From Pseudomonadota bacterium (GTDB taxonomy: Bacteria; Pseudomonadota; Alphaproteobacteria; Caulobacterales; Aquidulcibacteraceae): a stretch of DNA of 64,000 nucleotides. The stretch lies in assembly GCA_020161405.1 (NCBI GenBank), contig JAIUOD010000003.1:1-64000 (forward strand). Reading direction: 5' to 3'. Shown here one piece after another: positions 32,627 to 40,566 of this stretch (the first letter of the stretch is position 1; every line of letters starts with the position of its first letter). Under the pieces are notes generated by a model. That model worked only from the letters and a program-made list of their open reading frames with translations. It was not told the origin of the DNA and made no database searches. Made by a program: the position numbers and the translations under genes.

Positions 32627-32878
32627 ATGGATCCTAAGGCGTTTATTCAGACTATGATTGCATTGGCATCGGCTTCTTTGGGCCTGGTTGCGGCTTTGGC
32701 TTGGAATGAAGCTATTAAAGCAACTTTGAAACTATTGAATCTATCAGATAGTTTGGCGGGGCTTTATACTTATGCGATTTTAGCAACAGTTTTGGCAATT
32801 GTAGTTTTAGCAATACTTGGCAAAATTTCCGAAAAAATCGGTGGTCAAGCAGCCTTTGAACGCGAGGCGGAAGGCTAG
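32627..32878 (+). CDS. DUF5654-like small membrane protein
   Basis: This 83-residue protein has two membrane helices (ALASASLGLVAALAW and TYAILATVLAIVVLAILG). The motif LGLVAALAWNEAIK matches DUF5654 proteins of unknown function. It follows the flagellar operon fliE but is separated from it by a repeat element. FliQ was considered because of size and place, but the sequence does not fit. A two-hairpin element and then a terminator follow. Confidence 0.7.
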   Translation: MDPKAFIQTMIALASASLGLVAALAWNEAIKATLKLLNLSDSLAGLYTYAILATVLAIVVLAILGKISEKIGGQAAFEREAEG

Positions 32879-32883
32879 CGCCA

Positions 32884-32975
32884 CAGATTGCCACCCTCGC
32901 GGCTTCGCCGCTCACTCAGCAATCTGGATAATATCGACAATAATTTTTGAAAAGCGTGGTTTTCAAAAATTATTG
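32884..32975 (+). repeat. Two-hairpin 3' element, copy 5 (after the DUF5654 gene)
   Basis: Hairpin 1 has arms CAGATTGC (32884-32891) and GCAATCTG (32919-32926) around GCGGC-TTC-GCCGC. Hairpin 2 is a perfect 16-bp stem (32938-32953 / 32960-32975) with loop GCGTGG, the same loop as copies 1 and 4. It begins 5 bases after the stop and is followed by a separate terminator. Confidence 0.85.
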
Positions 32976-32987
32976 ACATTTTGGATT

Positions 32988-33017
32988 AAAAAACTCGAAC
33001 ATTTGTTCGAGTTTTTT
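32988..33017 (+). terminator. Intrinsic terminator of the DUF5654 gene
   Basis: A perfect 14-bp stem AAAAAACTCGAACA / TGTTCGAGTTTTTT with a 2-base loop centre is followed by a T run. It may also work for the convergent gene ending at 33038. Confidence 0.88.
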
Positions 33018-33037
33018 TATTTCTAATAATTTGTGTT

Positions 33038-33550
33038 CTATTCCATCGCCATTTCAATTAGTGCAACTAATATTCCAAGGCCTGACATAAATAGTGATAA
33101 TAGAATTGATTGTGTCCAGTTTTTGCCGTTTTTGCGCGCCATTGATAAGCAAAAAAAGCCAAGCAGGAAGGCACTTGCAAGGCTTGCAAATAATAGGGAT
33201 TTTCGTTCACCAATAATACCAAATTCACCCAATAGCAAAATTATGATAGGTAAGAAGCCTGATTGAACAAGTGGCCAATCATGTTTTAAGGTTTTGAAAA
33301 TATTGTCTTTATTAATGCCGCTTACAACCAAATGCGAATATGCGTGTGCTATCCATAATATACAAAGTGTTGATATTACGCTTAAAGCAGTTTCAAGTCC
33401 GCCAGAGGTTGGATCGTCATAAAATGCACCAATAACCGCAATTGAAACAATTGTTCCATAAACGCTATTTGCAATGTTTGAACCGCCCGCAATTTTTTGT
33501 GATAAAAAAAGCATTATTGAATTTATATCATAATTTGTGGCTTTCTTCAT
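33038..33550 (-). CDS. Hypothetical multi-pass membrane protein
   Basis: This 170-residue protein has four to five hydrophobic helices, among them VYGTIVSIAVIGAFY, LCILWIAHAYSHLVV, SGFLPIIILLLGEFGII and LLFASLASAFLLGFFCL. I recognise no family. It overlaps the start of the amine oxidase gene by 4 bases, so the two are probably co-expressed, the oxidase first. Confidence 0.65.
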   Translation of the reverse strand: MKKATNYDINSIMLFLSQKIAGGSNIANSVYGTIVSIAVIGAFYDDPTSGGLETALSVISTLCILWIAHAYSHLVVSGINKDNIFKTLKHDWPLVQSGFLPIIILLLGEFGIIGERKSLLFASLASAFLLGFFCLSMARKNGKNWTQSILLSLFMSGLGILVALIEMAME

Positions 33551-34911
33551 GCTTTTATAATCTCCCCTGCGGCGCGAATGCCTGATAAATATGCGCCATG
33601 AACGGTTCCAAAATATTGTTTTTCACACGCTTCGCCTGCGAAAAATAGTTTATTATTTAATGGTTTTGCAAGTGCATCACGCATTTTTGGATTATAGCCC
33701 AATTTATTATATGAATAAGACCCAAAGCTAAATTCATCTTTTGCCCATCTTGTTATCTGGTAATCAATTAGCTTTGGAATATTTGCGCCAAACATCACCT
33801 TTAAAGCTGACATCGCGCTATCAACAATTTTCTTATCACTTAGATTTTCAATTTCTATACCTTTATTGGCGGCATTAAAGCCCAATAATATTGGCATTTG
33901 TGCGGCATTTTGGAAACTAACCCATTCAGACCATTCACCTTGGCTTTTTGAAATAAATTCTATCCAATCAACATCATCTGGCCAAAAACATTCTTCAAAG
34001 CGTAAGTAGCATTTGTTCAAAACGCCCATTCCAATATTATTTATGGCAATATTTTTCTCATTTGGAAGGTTTGGCGTGAATTGAATTATATTGCGTTTTA
34101 AAACGCCTAAAGGAATTGTTATTATCGCTTTATCGGCGAAAAAGACCTTCTCATTTGTTGTTATTTTAACTTTACCAGATGACCAATTAATTGAATTTAC
34201 TTTTTGACCTAATTCAACATCTATGCCTTGGGCAAGGAAATTGCTTATAATATTATAGCCATCCTTGAATATCTTATCATCGCCGCCAAATTGTTTGTCG
34301 CTATCATACCAAAAAGTTGAAATATCATCTATGCTGCCACCATATTCTTGTTCTATTTCGCTATTTAGGATGAAATTTATTAATTGATAAGTTTGCGAAT
34401 TTTTTGGATATTTTTTTACAAATGTTTCAATGGCTTTTCTGATTGAAATATCTTGATTATTATTTTGTGCATTTTCAATAATTGAATATATTTTATTAGA
34501 TAGCTTTTCAATTTCTTCTTGTTGAGCATCGCTAAAAATCTTTCCATCCGAATTATAAATTACGGAATTATCATATTCGGTTTTTAGCAATGTCGCATTT
34601 AATTGATTTGCAATTTCGGTAATCGGATTATTATCGACGCCATGTATCCAACTTGCGCCTAAATCAACCGGTAAATCTTGCCATTTATTACTTGTCCAAA
34701 GTCGCCCACCAATTCGATTTCTGGCTTCAATAATTTTTACTTTATAGCCTTGGGCTTTTAGTGTTTTAGCGGCTGAAAGCCCTGAAATACCTGCGCCAAT
34801 AACAACAATTTCCTCTTGCTTAATATCTTTTGCTTTACAGGCAGTATTAGCAATCATGCTATTCATCAATAAAGATGAAAATAATTGCATGAAATTTCTT
34901 TTATCAATCAT
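33547..34911 (-). CDS. FAD-dependent amine oxidase
   Basis: This 454-residue flavoprotein is of the monoamine/polyamine oxidase family. The Rossmann FAD motif is EIVVIGAGISGLSAAKTLKA at about 32-51, the second dinucleotide site is RNRIGGRLWTSN, and LPVDLGASWIHGV and the C-terminal LFFAGEACEKQYFGTVHGAY are present. The N-terminus KRNFMQLFSSLLMNSMIANTAC looks like a secretion signal ending in a lipobox-like Cys, unusual for this family. Substrate is not predictable. The gene is AT-rich and sits between the flagellar cluster and ccrA. Confidence 0.88.
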   Translation of the reverse strand: MIDKRNFMQLFSSLLMNSMIANTACKAKDIKQEEIVVIGAGISGLSAAKTLKAQGYKVKIIEARNRIGGRLWTSNKWQDLPVDLGASWIHGVDNNPITEIANQLNATLLKTEYDNSVIYNSDGKIFSDAQQEEIEKLSNKIYSIIENAQNNNQDISIRKAIETFVKKYPKNSQTYQLINFILNSEIEQEYGGSIDDISTFWYDSDKQFGGDDKIFKDGYNIISNFLAQGIDVELGQKVNSINWSSGKVKITTNEKVFFADKAIITIPLGVLKRNIIQFTPNLPNEKNIAINNIGMGVLNKCYLRFEECFWPDDVDWIEFISKSQGEWSEWVSFQNAAQMPILLGFNAANKGIEIENLSDKKIVDSAMSALKVMFGANIPKLIDYQITRWAKDEFSFGSYSYNKLGYNPKMRDALAKPLNNKLFFAGEACEKQYFGTVHGAYLSGIRAAGEIIKA

Positions 34912-35015
34912 TTTTTGCTTTCAATTTGCTTAGATAATTAAATTAATAAGTAACGTAATTAAGTAAGCAAATTAAAATTGCACAAAAATCGCCTGTAAAG
35001 CTTTAGGAAATAGGC

Positions 35016-36299
35016 TTAGCTTTTGGCGCAAGCCTCAACAACATCTTCAAATGTTCTTAACCCCGGTCTTGGGGCATTTACAAGAACTGCCATATTGCCT
35101 GGTTGATGCTTGTTATCGAGCATTTTTTCATGCGCCAATGGAATATCTTCCCATGAAAATACTTCGGACATACATGGGTCAATACGGCGCGCAATAACCA
35201 AATTATTTGCCGCAGACGCCTGTTTTAAATTCGCAAAGTGAGAGCCTTGAACGCGTTTTTGGCGCATCCATAGAAAACGGGCATCCATTGTTAAATTAAA
35301 GCCTGTTGTGCCCGCGCAAATTACAACCATGCCGCCGCGTTTTACAACAAAAACCGATACAGGGAAGGTTTGTTCACCGGGGTGTTCAAACACCATATCA
35401 ACATCTTTTTTACCCGTAATATCCCAAATCGCTTTACCGAATTTGCGGGTTTCTTTCATGTAATTTGAAAATTCTTCGCCATTCACTGGTGGTAATTGGC
35501 CCCAGCAATTGAAATCTTTGCGGTTTAAAACCGCCTTTGCGCCTTGTGATAAAACAAAATCACGCTTGGTTTCATCGGAAATAACGCCAATCGCATTTGC
35601 ACCCGCCACTGCGCATAATTGGGTTGCAAACACACCAAGACCGCCCGACGCACCCCAAACCAAAACATTATCCGCAGGTTTTAAAACATGTGGGCGGTGA
35701 CCAAATAACATGCGATATGCGGTTGCCAATGTAAGAACATAACAGCCTGATTCTTCCCATGTTAAATGTTTCGGGCGCGGCATTAATTGACGTGCTTGAA
35801 CGCGGCAATATTGCGCGAATGCGCCATCAGGGGTTTCATATCCCCAAATACGTTGTGAAGTTGAAAACATTGGATCGCCGCCATTACATTCTTCATCATC
35901 GCCATCATCTTGGTTACAATGAACGACAACTTCATCACCGGGTTTGAAACGTTTAACATTTTTACCAACAGCCCAAACAATGCCAGAGGCGTCAGAGCCA
36001 GCAACGTGATAATCTTGCTTATGAACGTCAAACACGCTCATAGGTTCGCCAAGGCCTGCCCAAATGCCATTATAATTTACGCCTGCTGCCATAACTAAAA
36101 CCAAAACTTCATCATTATCGATGGTTGGGGTTGGTACGACTTCAAGCTGCATCGCTTTCATTGGGCGACCATGGCGTTCGCGGCGAATTGCCCAAGCCCA
36201 CATTTTTTCGGGAACATGGAAAGCAGGCGGAATTTCGCCCATTGGGTATAAATCTTTTAAAACTGGCTCTTCATTCGCAATTGCAGCATTCGCAGACAT
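35016..36299 (-). CDS. ccrA: Crotonyl-CoA carboxylase/reductase
   Basis: This 427-residue MDR-family enzyme makes ethylmalonyl-CoA from crotonyl-CoA, CO2 and NADPH in the ethylmalonyl-CoA pathway. The characteristic N-terminal region has KMWAWAIRRERHGRP and VMAAGVNYNGIWAGLGEP, and the NADPH-binding site is VLVWGASGGLGVFATQL. The later FEHPGEQTFPVSVFVVKRGG is typical of Ccr. The frame opens at 36410, but ATG 36299 has an AAGGGAAC Shine-Dalgarno and gives the usual Ccr start. It is divergent from the ethylmalonyl-CoA mutase gene. Confidence 0.95.
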   Translation of the reverse strand: MSANAAIANEEPVLKDLYPMGEIPPAFHVPEKMWAWAIRRERHGRPMKAMQLEVVPTPTIDNDEVLVLVMAAGVNYNGIWAGLGEPMSVFDVHKQDYHVAGSDASGIVWAVGKNVKRFKPGDEVVVHCNQDDGDDEECNGGDPMFSTSQRIWGYETPDGAFAQYCRVQARQLMPRPKHLTWEESGCYVLTLATAYRMLFGHRPHVLKPADNVLVWGASGGLGVFATQLCAVAGANAIGVISDETKRDFVLSQGAKAVLNRKDFNCWGQLPPVNGEEFSNYMKETRKFGKAIWDITGKKDVDMVFEHPGEQTFPVSVFVVKRGGMVVICAGTTGFNLTMDARFLWMRQKRVQGSHFANLKQASAANNLVIARRIDPCMSEVFSWEDIPLAHEKMLDNKHQPGNMAVLVNAPRPGLRTFEDVVEACAKS

Positions 36300-36590
36300 T
36301 GTTTTCGTTCCCTTAAAGATAATCGCGTGGGCGACTAAAATATTATGTATTACAACGCTTTTTGAGTAAATTAGCCTAAAGTATGAAAAATATTTCAGCC
36401 TAATTTGCATTTTGTATCTTTGCAGCGCACATTAAATGTGCTGCATTGCACACAAGATTGTCAAGTGTTATTTTTAGGAAAACAAATCAAATTTCATAAA
36501 GCTGCAAAGGCTACTTCAGTTACGTAACGTAATGTTTTGATAGAGATTGAAAAATAAATTTGCCATCATAAGGCAAAATGGGGAAACAAA
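36300..36590. promoter_or_regulatory. Divergent ccr/ecm promoter region with palindromes
   Basis: This 291-base gap contains no gene. It holds the imperfect palindrome GCACATT-A-AATGTGC near 36426-36440, and the perfect 13-base palindrome TTACGT-A-ACGTAA at 36520-36532. Its core GTAACGTAAT recurs at 34950-34959 upstream of the amine oxidase gene. TTGACA on the minus strand near 36464 could be the -35 of ccrA, but no good -10 follows. An operator role for a dedicated regulator is inference. Confidence 0.4.
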
Positions 36591-38570
36591 ATGAACGGCA
36601 CAAATTACCAACATGCAAAAGACAAACCATGGATTTTTCGTACTTATGCAGGGCATTCAACCGCAAAAAAATCTAATGAGCTTTATCGCGCCAATTTAGC
36701 GGCAGGACAGACAGGGCTTTCGGTTGCTTTTGATTTGCCAACCCAAACCGCGCTTGATTCTGATCACGTCTTGTCTAAGGGTGAAGTTGGTAAAGTTGGG
36801 GTTCCAATTTGCCATATTGGCGATATGCGCACTTTATTTGATGGCATTGATTTGGGTGTGATGAACACATCAATGACAATTAATGCACCCGCCGCCTATA
36901 TGCTTGCAATGTATGTCGCCCTTGCCGATGAACAGGGGGTTCCACGTTCGGCATTACAGGGGACAACCCAAAATGATATTATCAAAGAATATTTATCACG
37001 CGGCACATATGTTTTCCCACCTGTTCCAAGTTTGAAATTAACGGCCGATACAATTGAATGGTGTTATAAAAATTCACCCAAATTCAATGCGATGAATGTG
37101 TGTTCTTACCACCTTCAAGAAGCAGGCGCGACACCTGAACAAGAATTATCATTCGCCCTTGCAACCGCAATAACAATTTTGGATGAGATTAAGGCACGTG
37201 GGGCTATTATGGGCGATGATTTCAACAAAATCGTGCGTCGTATTTCGTTTTTTGTTAATGCGGGAATGCGCTTTATTACTGAAACCTGCAAAATGCGCGC
37301 CTTTACCCAATTATGGGATGAGATTTGCGAAAAACGCTATGGCGTTAAAAATCCTGAAGACCGCCGCTTTAGATATGGCGTGCAAGTAAACTCCCTTGGA
37401 TTAACAGAACCGCAGGCAGAAAATAACGTATATCGTATTTTATTAGAATCTTTGGCGGTGACAATGTCAAAAGATGCACGTGCGCGCGCCGTACAGCTTC
37501 CCGCTTGGAATGAGGCGCTTGGCCTGCCGCGCCCTTTTGATCAACAATGGTCTTTAAGGATGCAGCAAATTTTGGCTTATGAAACCGATTTGCTTGAATT
37601 TGAGGATATTTTTAACGGCAGCCACGTAATTAATGCAAAAACCCAAGAATTAATCGACCTTGCTAAAACCGAAATGGAAAAAATTGCCAATATGGGCGGC
37701 GCGGCAAAGGCCATTGATTATATGAAATCTGAATTGGTAAAATCCAATAAAGACAGATTGATTGGCATTGAAGTATCAGAGCAAATCGTGGTTGGCGTGA
37801 ATAAATGGACTGGATCCGAACCATCGCCACTTGGCGCGGGGCAGGCGGCAATCCAAACCTCCGACCCAATGGCGCAACAAGATCAGATTGCAAGGCTTAA
37901 AGAATGGCGCGCAAAGCGTGATAATGCCAAGGTTGAAATTGCACTGGCCAATTTAAAAGCCATAGCGCAATCGGGCGATAATATCATGGATGCCTCAATC
38001 GAATGTGCCAAAGCGGGTGTTACAATTGGCGAATGGGGGCAGTCGCTGCGCGAAATATTCGGCGAATATCGCGGCCCAACTGGTGTTGCCCTTGTTGTTG
38101 ATATTGATGGAGAAGATATTGAAGGGGTAAAAGCGCGCCTTCAAACAATTGCGGCAAAAATTGGCGAGACACCGCGTTATTTAATCGGCAAACCTGGCCT
38201 TGATGGTCATTCAAATGGCGCCGAACAAATCGCAACCCGCGCCCGCGCGGTGGGTTTTGATACAATTTATGAAGGCATACGCTCAACGCCTGAAGAAATT
38301 GTGGCAATGGCAAAAGATAAAAAGGCACATATTGTTGGTCTTTCAATTCTATCAGGTTCGCACCTTGATTTAGTGCGCGATGTGGTTGGAAAAATGCGCG
38401 AGGCAGGATTGGGCGATATTCCCGTTGTCGTTGGTGGCATCATCCCACCCGAAGATGCCGAGGCATTAAAACAATTCGGAATAAAACGCATCTATACCCC
38501 CAAAGACTTCAAAATTACCGAAATAATGGGCGATATGGTGGGGATATTGGAAGAGAAGTATCAGATATAG
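36591..38570 (+). CDS. ecm: Ethylmalonyl-CoA mutase (B12-dependent)
   Basis: This 659-residue protein is of the methylmalonyl-CoA mutase superfamily, with the catalytic TIM barrel first (about 1-480; FRTYAGHSTAKKSNELYRAN, GLSVAFDLPTQTALDSDH) and the cobalamin domain last (GKPGLDGHSNGAEQIATRAR at about 534-553, DGHxxG motif). Methylmalonyl-CoA mutase is close in sequence. Divergent pairing with ccrA points to ethylmalonyl-CoA mutase (also called meaA), which makes methylsuccinyl-CoA. Start ATG 36591 follows GGGGAAACAAA. Confidence 0.92.
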   Translation: MNGTNYQHAKDKPWIFRTYAGHSTAKKSNELYRANLAAGQTGLSVAFDLPTQTALDSDHVLSKGEVGKVGVPICHIGDMRTLFDGIDLGVMNTSMTINAPAAYMLAMYVALADEQGVPRSALQGTTQNDIIKEYLSRGTYVFPPVPSLKLTADTIEWCYKNSPKFNAMNVCSYHLQEAGATPEQELSFALATAITILDEIKARGAIMGDDFNKIVRRISFFVNAGMRFITETCKMRAFTQLWDEICEKRYGVKNPEDRRFRYGVQVNSLGLTEPQAENNVYRILLESLAVTMSKDARARAVQLPAWNEALGLPRPFDQQWSLRMQQILAYETDLLEFEDIFNGSHVINAKTQELIDLAKTEMEKIANMGGAAKAIDYMKSELVKSNKDRLIGIEVSEQIVVGVNKWTGSEPSPLGAGQAAIQTSDPMAQQDQIARLKEWRAKRDNAKVEIALANLKAIAQSGDNIMDASIECAKAGVTIGEWGQSLREIFGEYRGPTGVALVVDIDGEDIEGVKARLQTIAAKIGETPRYLIGKPGLDGHSNGAEQIATRARAVGFDTIYEGIRSTPEEIVAMAKDKKAHIVGLSILSGSHLDLVRDVVGKMREAGLGDIPVVVGGIIPPEDAEALKQFGIKRIYTPKDFKITEIMGDMVGILEEKYQI

Positions 38571-38770
38571 TTATAAAAAATATTTATCTGTAGTAATAAT
38601 TTTTTGTTACTTACAATATATTATTTAATGCCTATATAGAATGCATACTTGCATTTTCTAAATTATTTAGTTTTGCTTGGGCTTGTCCCATTACAAATGG
38701 TTTTCTGCTGTTTGAGTTTTCTGCGATAAATATACCTATTTTCCGATTATTATCGGCAGAAAGCAAATTT

Positions 38771-39664
38771 ATGATTGCCTATTTCATTCTTGTCCACCGC
38801 TACCCATCCCAGTTTAAACGCCTTTTTAAGGCTATTTATCGTGAGGGAAATCAATATCTTGTTCATATTGATAAAAGTTCTGGAAAAGAATTATCAGATG
38901 AAATTGAAGATTTTTTAGCGCCATATTATGGCGCACAAATCCTTGAGCCAAAAAATGTATTATGGGGCGGTTATAGTTTAGTTGATGCAGAAGTTCGCGG
39001 TATGGCGCGCCTCTTAGAAATGGATAAAAATTGGAAATATTATATAAATTTAAGCGGTCAAGATTTCCCCTTAAAAAGCCAAGAATATATAGAAGATTTT
39101 TTAAAAGAAAACCTTGGGCGTGAATATATACGTTCGCTTGACCAAAAACTTATAAGGCCTGATACATTAAACAGAATAAATAGCATTTTTATCGAGGCTT
39201 TTAGAAAGATTTTCCGCACAGGAATAAAAAGAAAATTCCTTAAAAATGCGCGCCCTTATATTGGAACGCAATGGAAAGTTGTGAGCCGTGAGTTTTGCGA
39301 TTTGATTGTAAATGATCCATTGGTCAATCGCTTTAAAAATTTCTATCGTAATAGTTTTATCGCCGATGAAAGTTTCTTTCAAACTGTGATGATGAATGTT
39401 TTCAAAAGCAATAATGTAATCAATGATGATTTGCGAACAATTGATTGGGTTCCCGATGGCGATATAAAATTGCGCCCGCGAAACTTTGGCAAGGCAGATT
39501 TTATGCGCCTTACCCTAAGCCCTGACTTATTCGCAAGAAAATTTGATTCATATGAAGATACAGAGATTATAGGACTATTAGAAAATCACTTAAAAACCCC
39601 AAGCGCCAATAATTTTATCCCAGAATATAAAATTAAATCACCAAGAATATTGCACGCCGTTTAA
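38771..39664 (+). CDS. GT14-like (core-2/I-branching type) glycosyltransferase
   Basis: This 297-residue soluble protein fits the Branch (PF02485) family. It has the N-terminal YFILVHRYPSQFKRLFKAIY and YLVHIDKSSG, then WGGYSLVDAEVRGMARLL, INLSGQDFPLKS, the central GTQWKVVSREFCDLIV and the late FIADESFFQTVMMNVF. Bacterial members add beta-linked sugars to surface glycans. It stands between ecm and the convergent LPS genes and overlaps the acyltransferase stop by 4 bases. Its AT-richness suggests separate ancestry from its neighbours. Confidence 0.82.
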   Translation: MIAYFILVHRYPSQFKRLFKAIYREGNQYLVHIDKSSGKELSDEIEDFLAPYYGAQILEPKNVLWGGYSLVDAEVRGMARLLEMDKNWKYYINLSGQDFPLKSQEYIEDFLKENLGREYIRSLDQKLIRPDTLNRINSIFIEAFRKIFRTGIKRKFLKNARPYIGTQWKVVSREFCDLIVNDPLVNRFKNFYRNSFIADESFFQTVMMNVFKSNNVINDDLRTIDWVPDGDIKLRPRNFGKADFMRLTLSPDLFARKFDSYEDTEIIGLLENHLKTPSANNFIPEYKIKSPRILHAV

Positions 39665-40566
39665 ATTACCCCCGCATTTTTCCATGCATCTTTGGGCCAG
39701 CGTTTGTGGACCCAGAAATATTGGTCGGGGGCTTCGGTGATTTTATCGCTTAGGAATTTGTTTATTGTATCAACGCCTGATTGCACGATTTCTTCGATTG
39801 GTTTTTCAAAATCAAGCATTATTGGCTCTTGAATGGCCACTTCAAAATTTGCGCCGCCCGTTCTTTTAAGGCTCATGGTTTGGATGGGCTTTTTAAAGCG
39901 GTGGGCAAGGCGCACGGCTGCATCATTGGTCATACAATTATGCCCCAAAAGCGGTGATGAAACGCCCGTATCATATTTTTGGTCATTCATCATGGCGATA
40001 GAGCCACCCTTTGCCAAAATGCGCATAAGGCGCATTCCACCTTCTTTGCCCTTAGGCGCGAAAAGCGTTACGCCATAGGAGGCACGCGCATCACGAATAA
40101 CTTGGTCAATATGCTTATTATTCATTGCGCGATATGTAACTTCGCAGGGCACACCGCGTTGCACGATTGCTGCTGGCATTACTTCCCAATTGGCAAAATG
40201 CCCCGACGCAAAAACCGCCCCGACATTGGGTTCCAAATATCTATCAAGTATTTCAACACCTGTCATTGAAACGCGCGAATTTTCTTTGAAATAACCAAGG
40301 TTTCCAAGATGGGGTAATTCACCCGCCAAACGCCCTAAATTATCCCACATAGCGTCCAAAATCTCTTGAACCTGTGTATCTGTAAAATTAGGGAAACACA
40401 TGCGAATATTGCGTTCGGCAGTTTTATGCGCACTAGTTTTCGGGCCAATAAAACGGGCAAATTTTGCGCCTTCATTTGATGCCTTATCAATATCAAGTTT
40501 GGAAAATTTACCCCAATATGCATCAAAGGCAAGGCTTTCAAGGGCGGTAAGGATTTTGGAAAACAT
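39661..40566 (-). CDS. Lipid A late acyltransferase, LpxL/HtrB family
   Basis: This 301-residue protein adds a secondary acyl chain to the lipid A precursor. The catalytic H-X4-E motif is in FASGHFANWEVMPA at about 133-146, followed by RAMNNKHIDQVIRDARA and GGSIAMMNDQKYDTGVSSPLLG. It ends the operon DUF374 acyltransferase - waaA - lpxK - this gene. The start touches the lpxK stop and the stop overlaps the convergent GT14 gene. Confidence 0.92.
   Translation of the reverse strand: MFSKILTALESLAFDAYWGKFSKLDIDKASNEGAKFARFIGPKTSAHKTAERNIRMCFPNFTDTQVQEILDAMWDNLGRLAGELPHLGNLGYFKENSRVSMTGVEILDRYLEPNVGAVFASGHFANWEVMPAAIVQRGVPCEVTYRAMNNKHIDQVIRDARASYGVTLFAPKGKEGGMRLMRILAKGGSIAMMNDQKYDTGVSSPLLGHNCMTNDAAVRLAHRFKKPIQTMSLKRTGGANFEVAIQEPIMLDFEKPIEEIVQSGVDTINKFLSDKITEAPDQYFWVHKRWPKDAWKNAGVI

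Noticed and set aside
32627..32878. Possible fliQ after fliE
   Set aside because: Size and position fit, but the LGLVAALAWNEAIK motif and helix layout are those of DUF5654, not FliQ.
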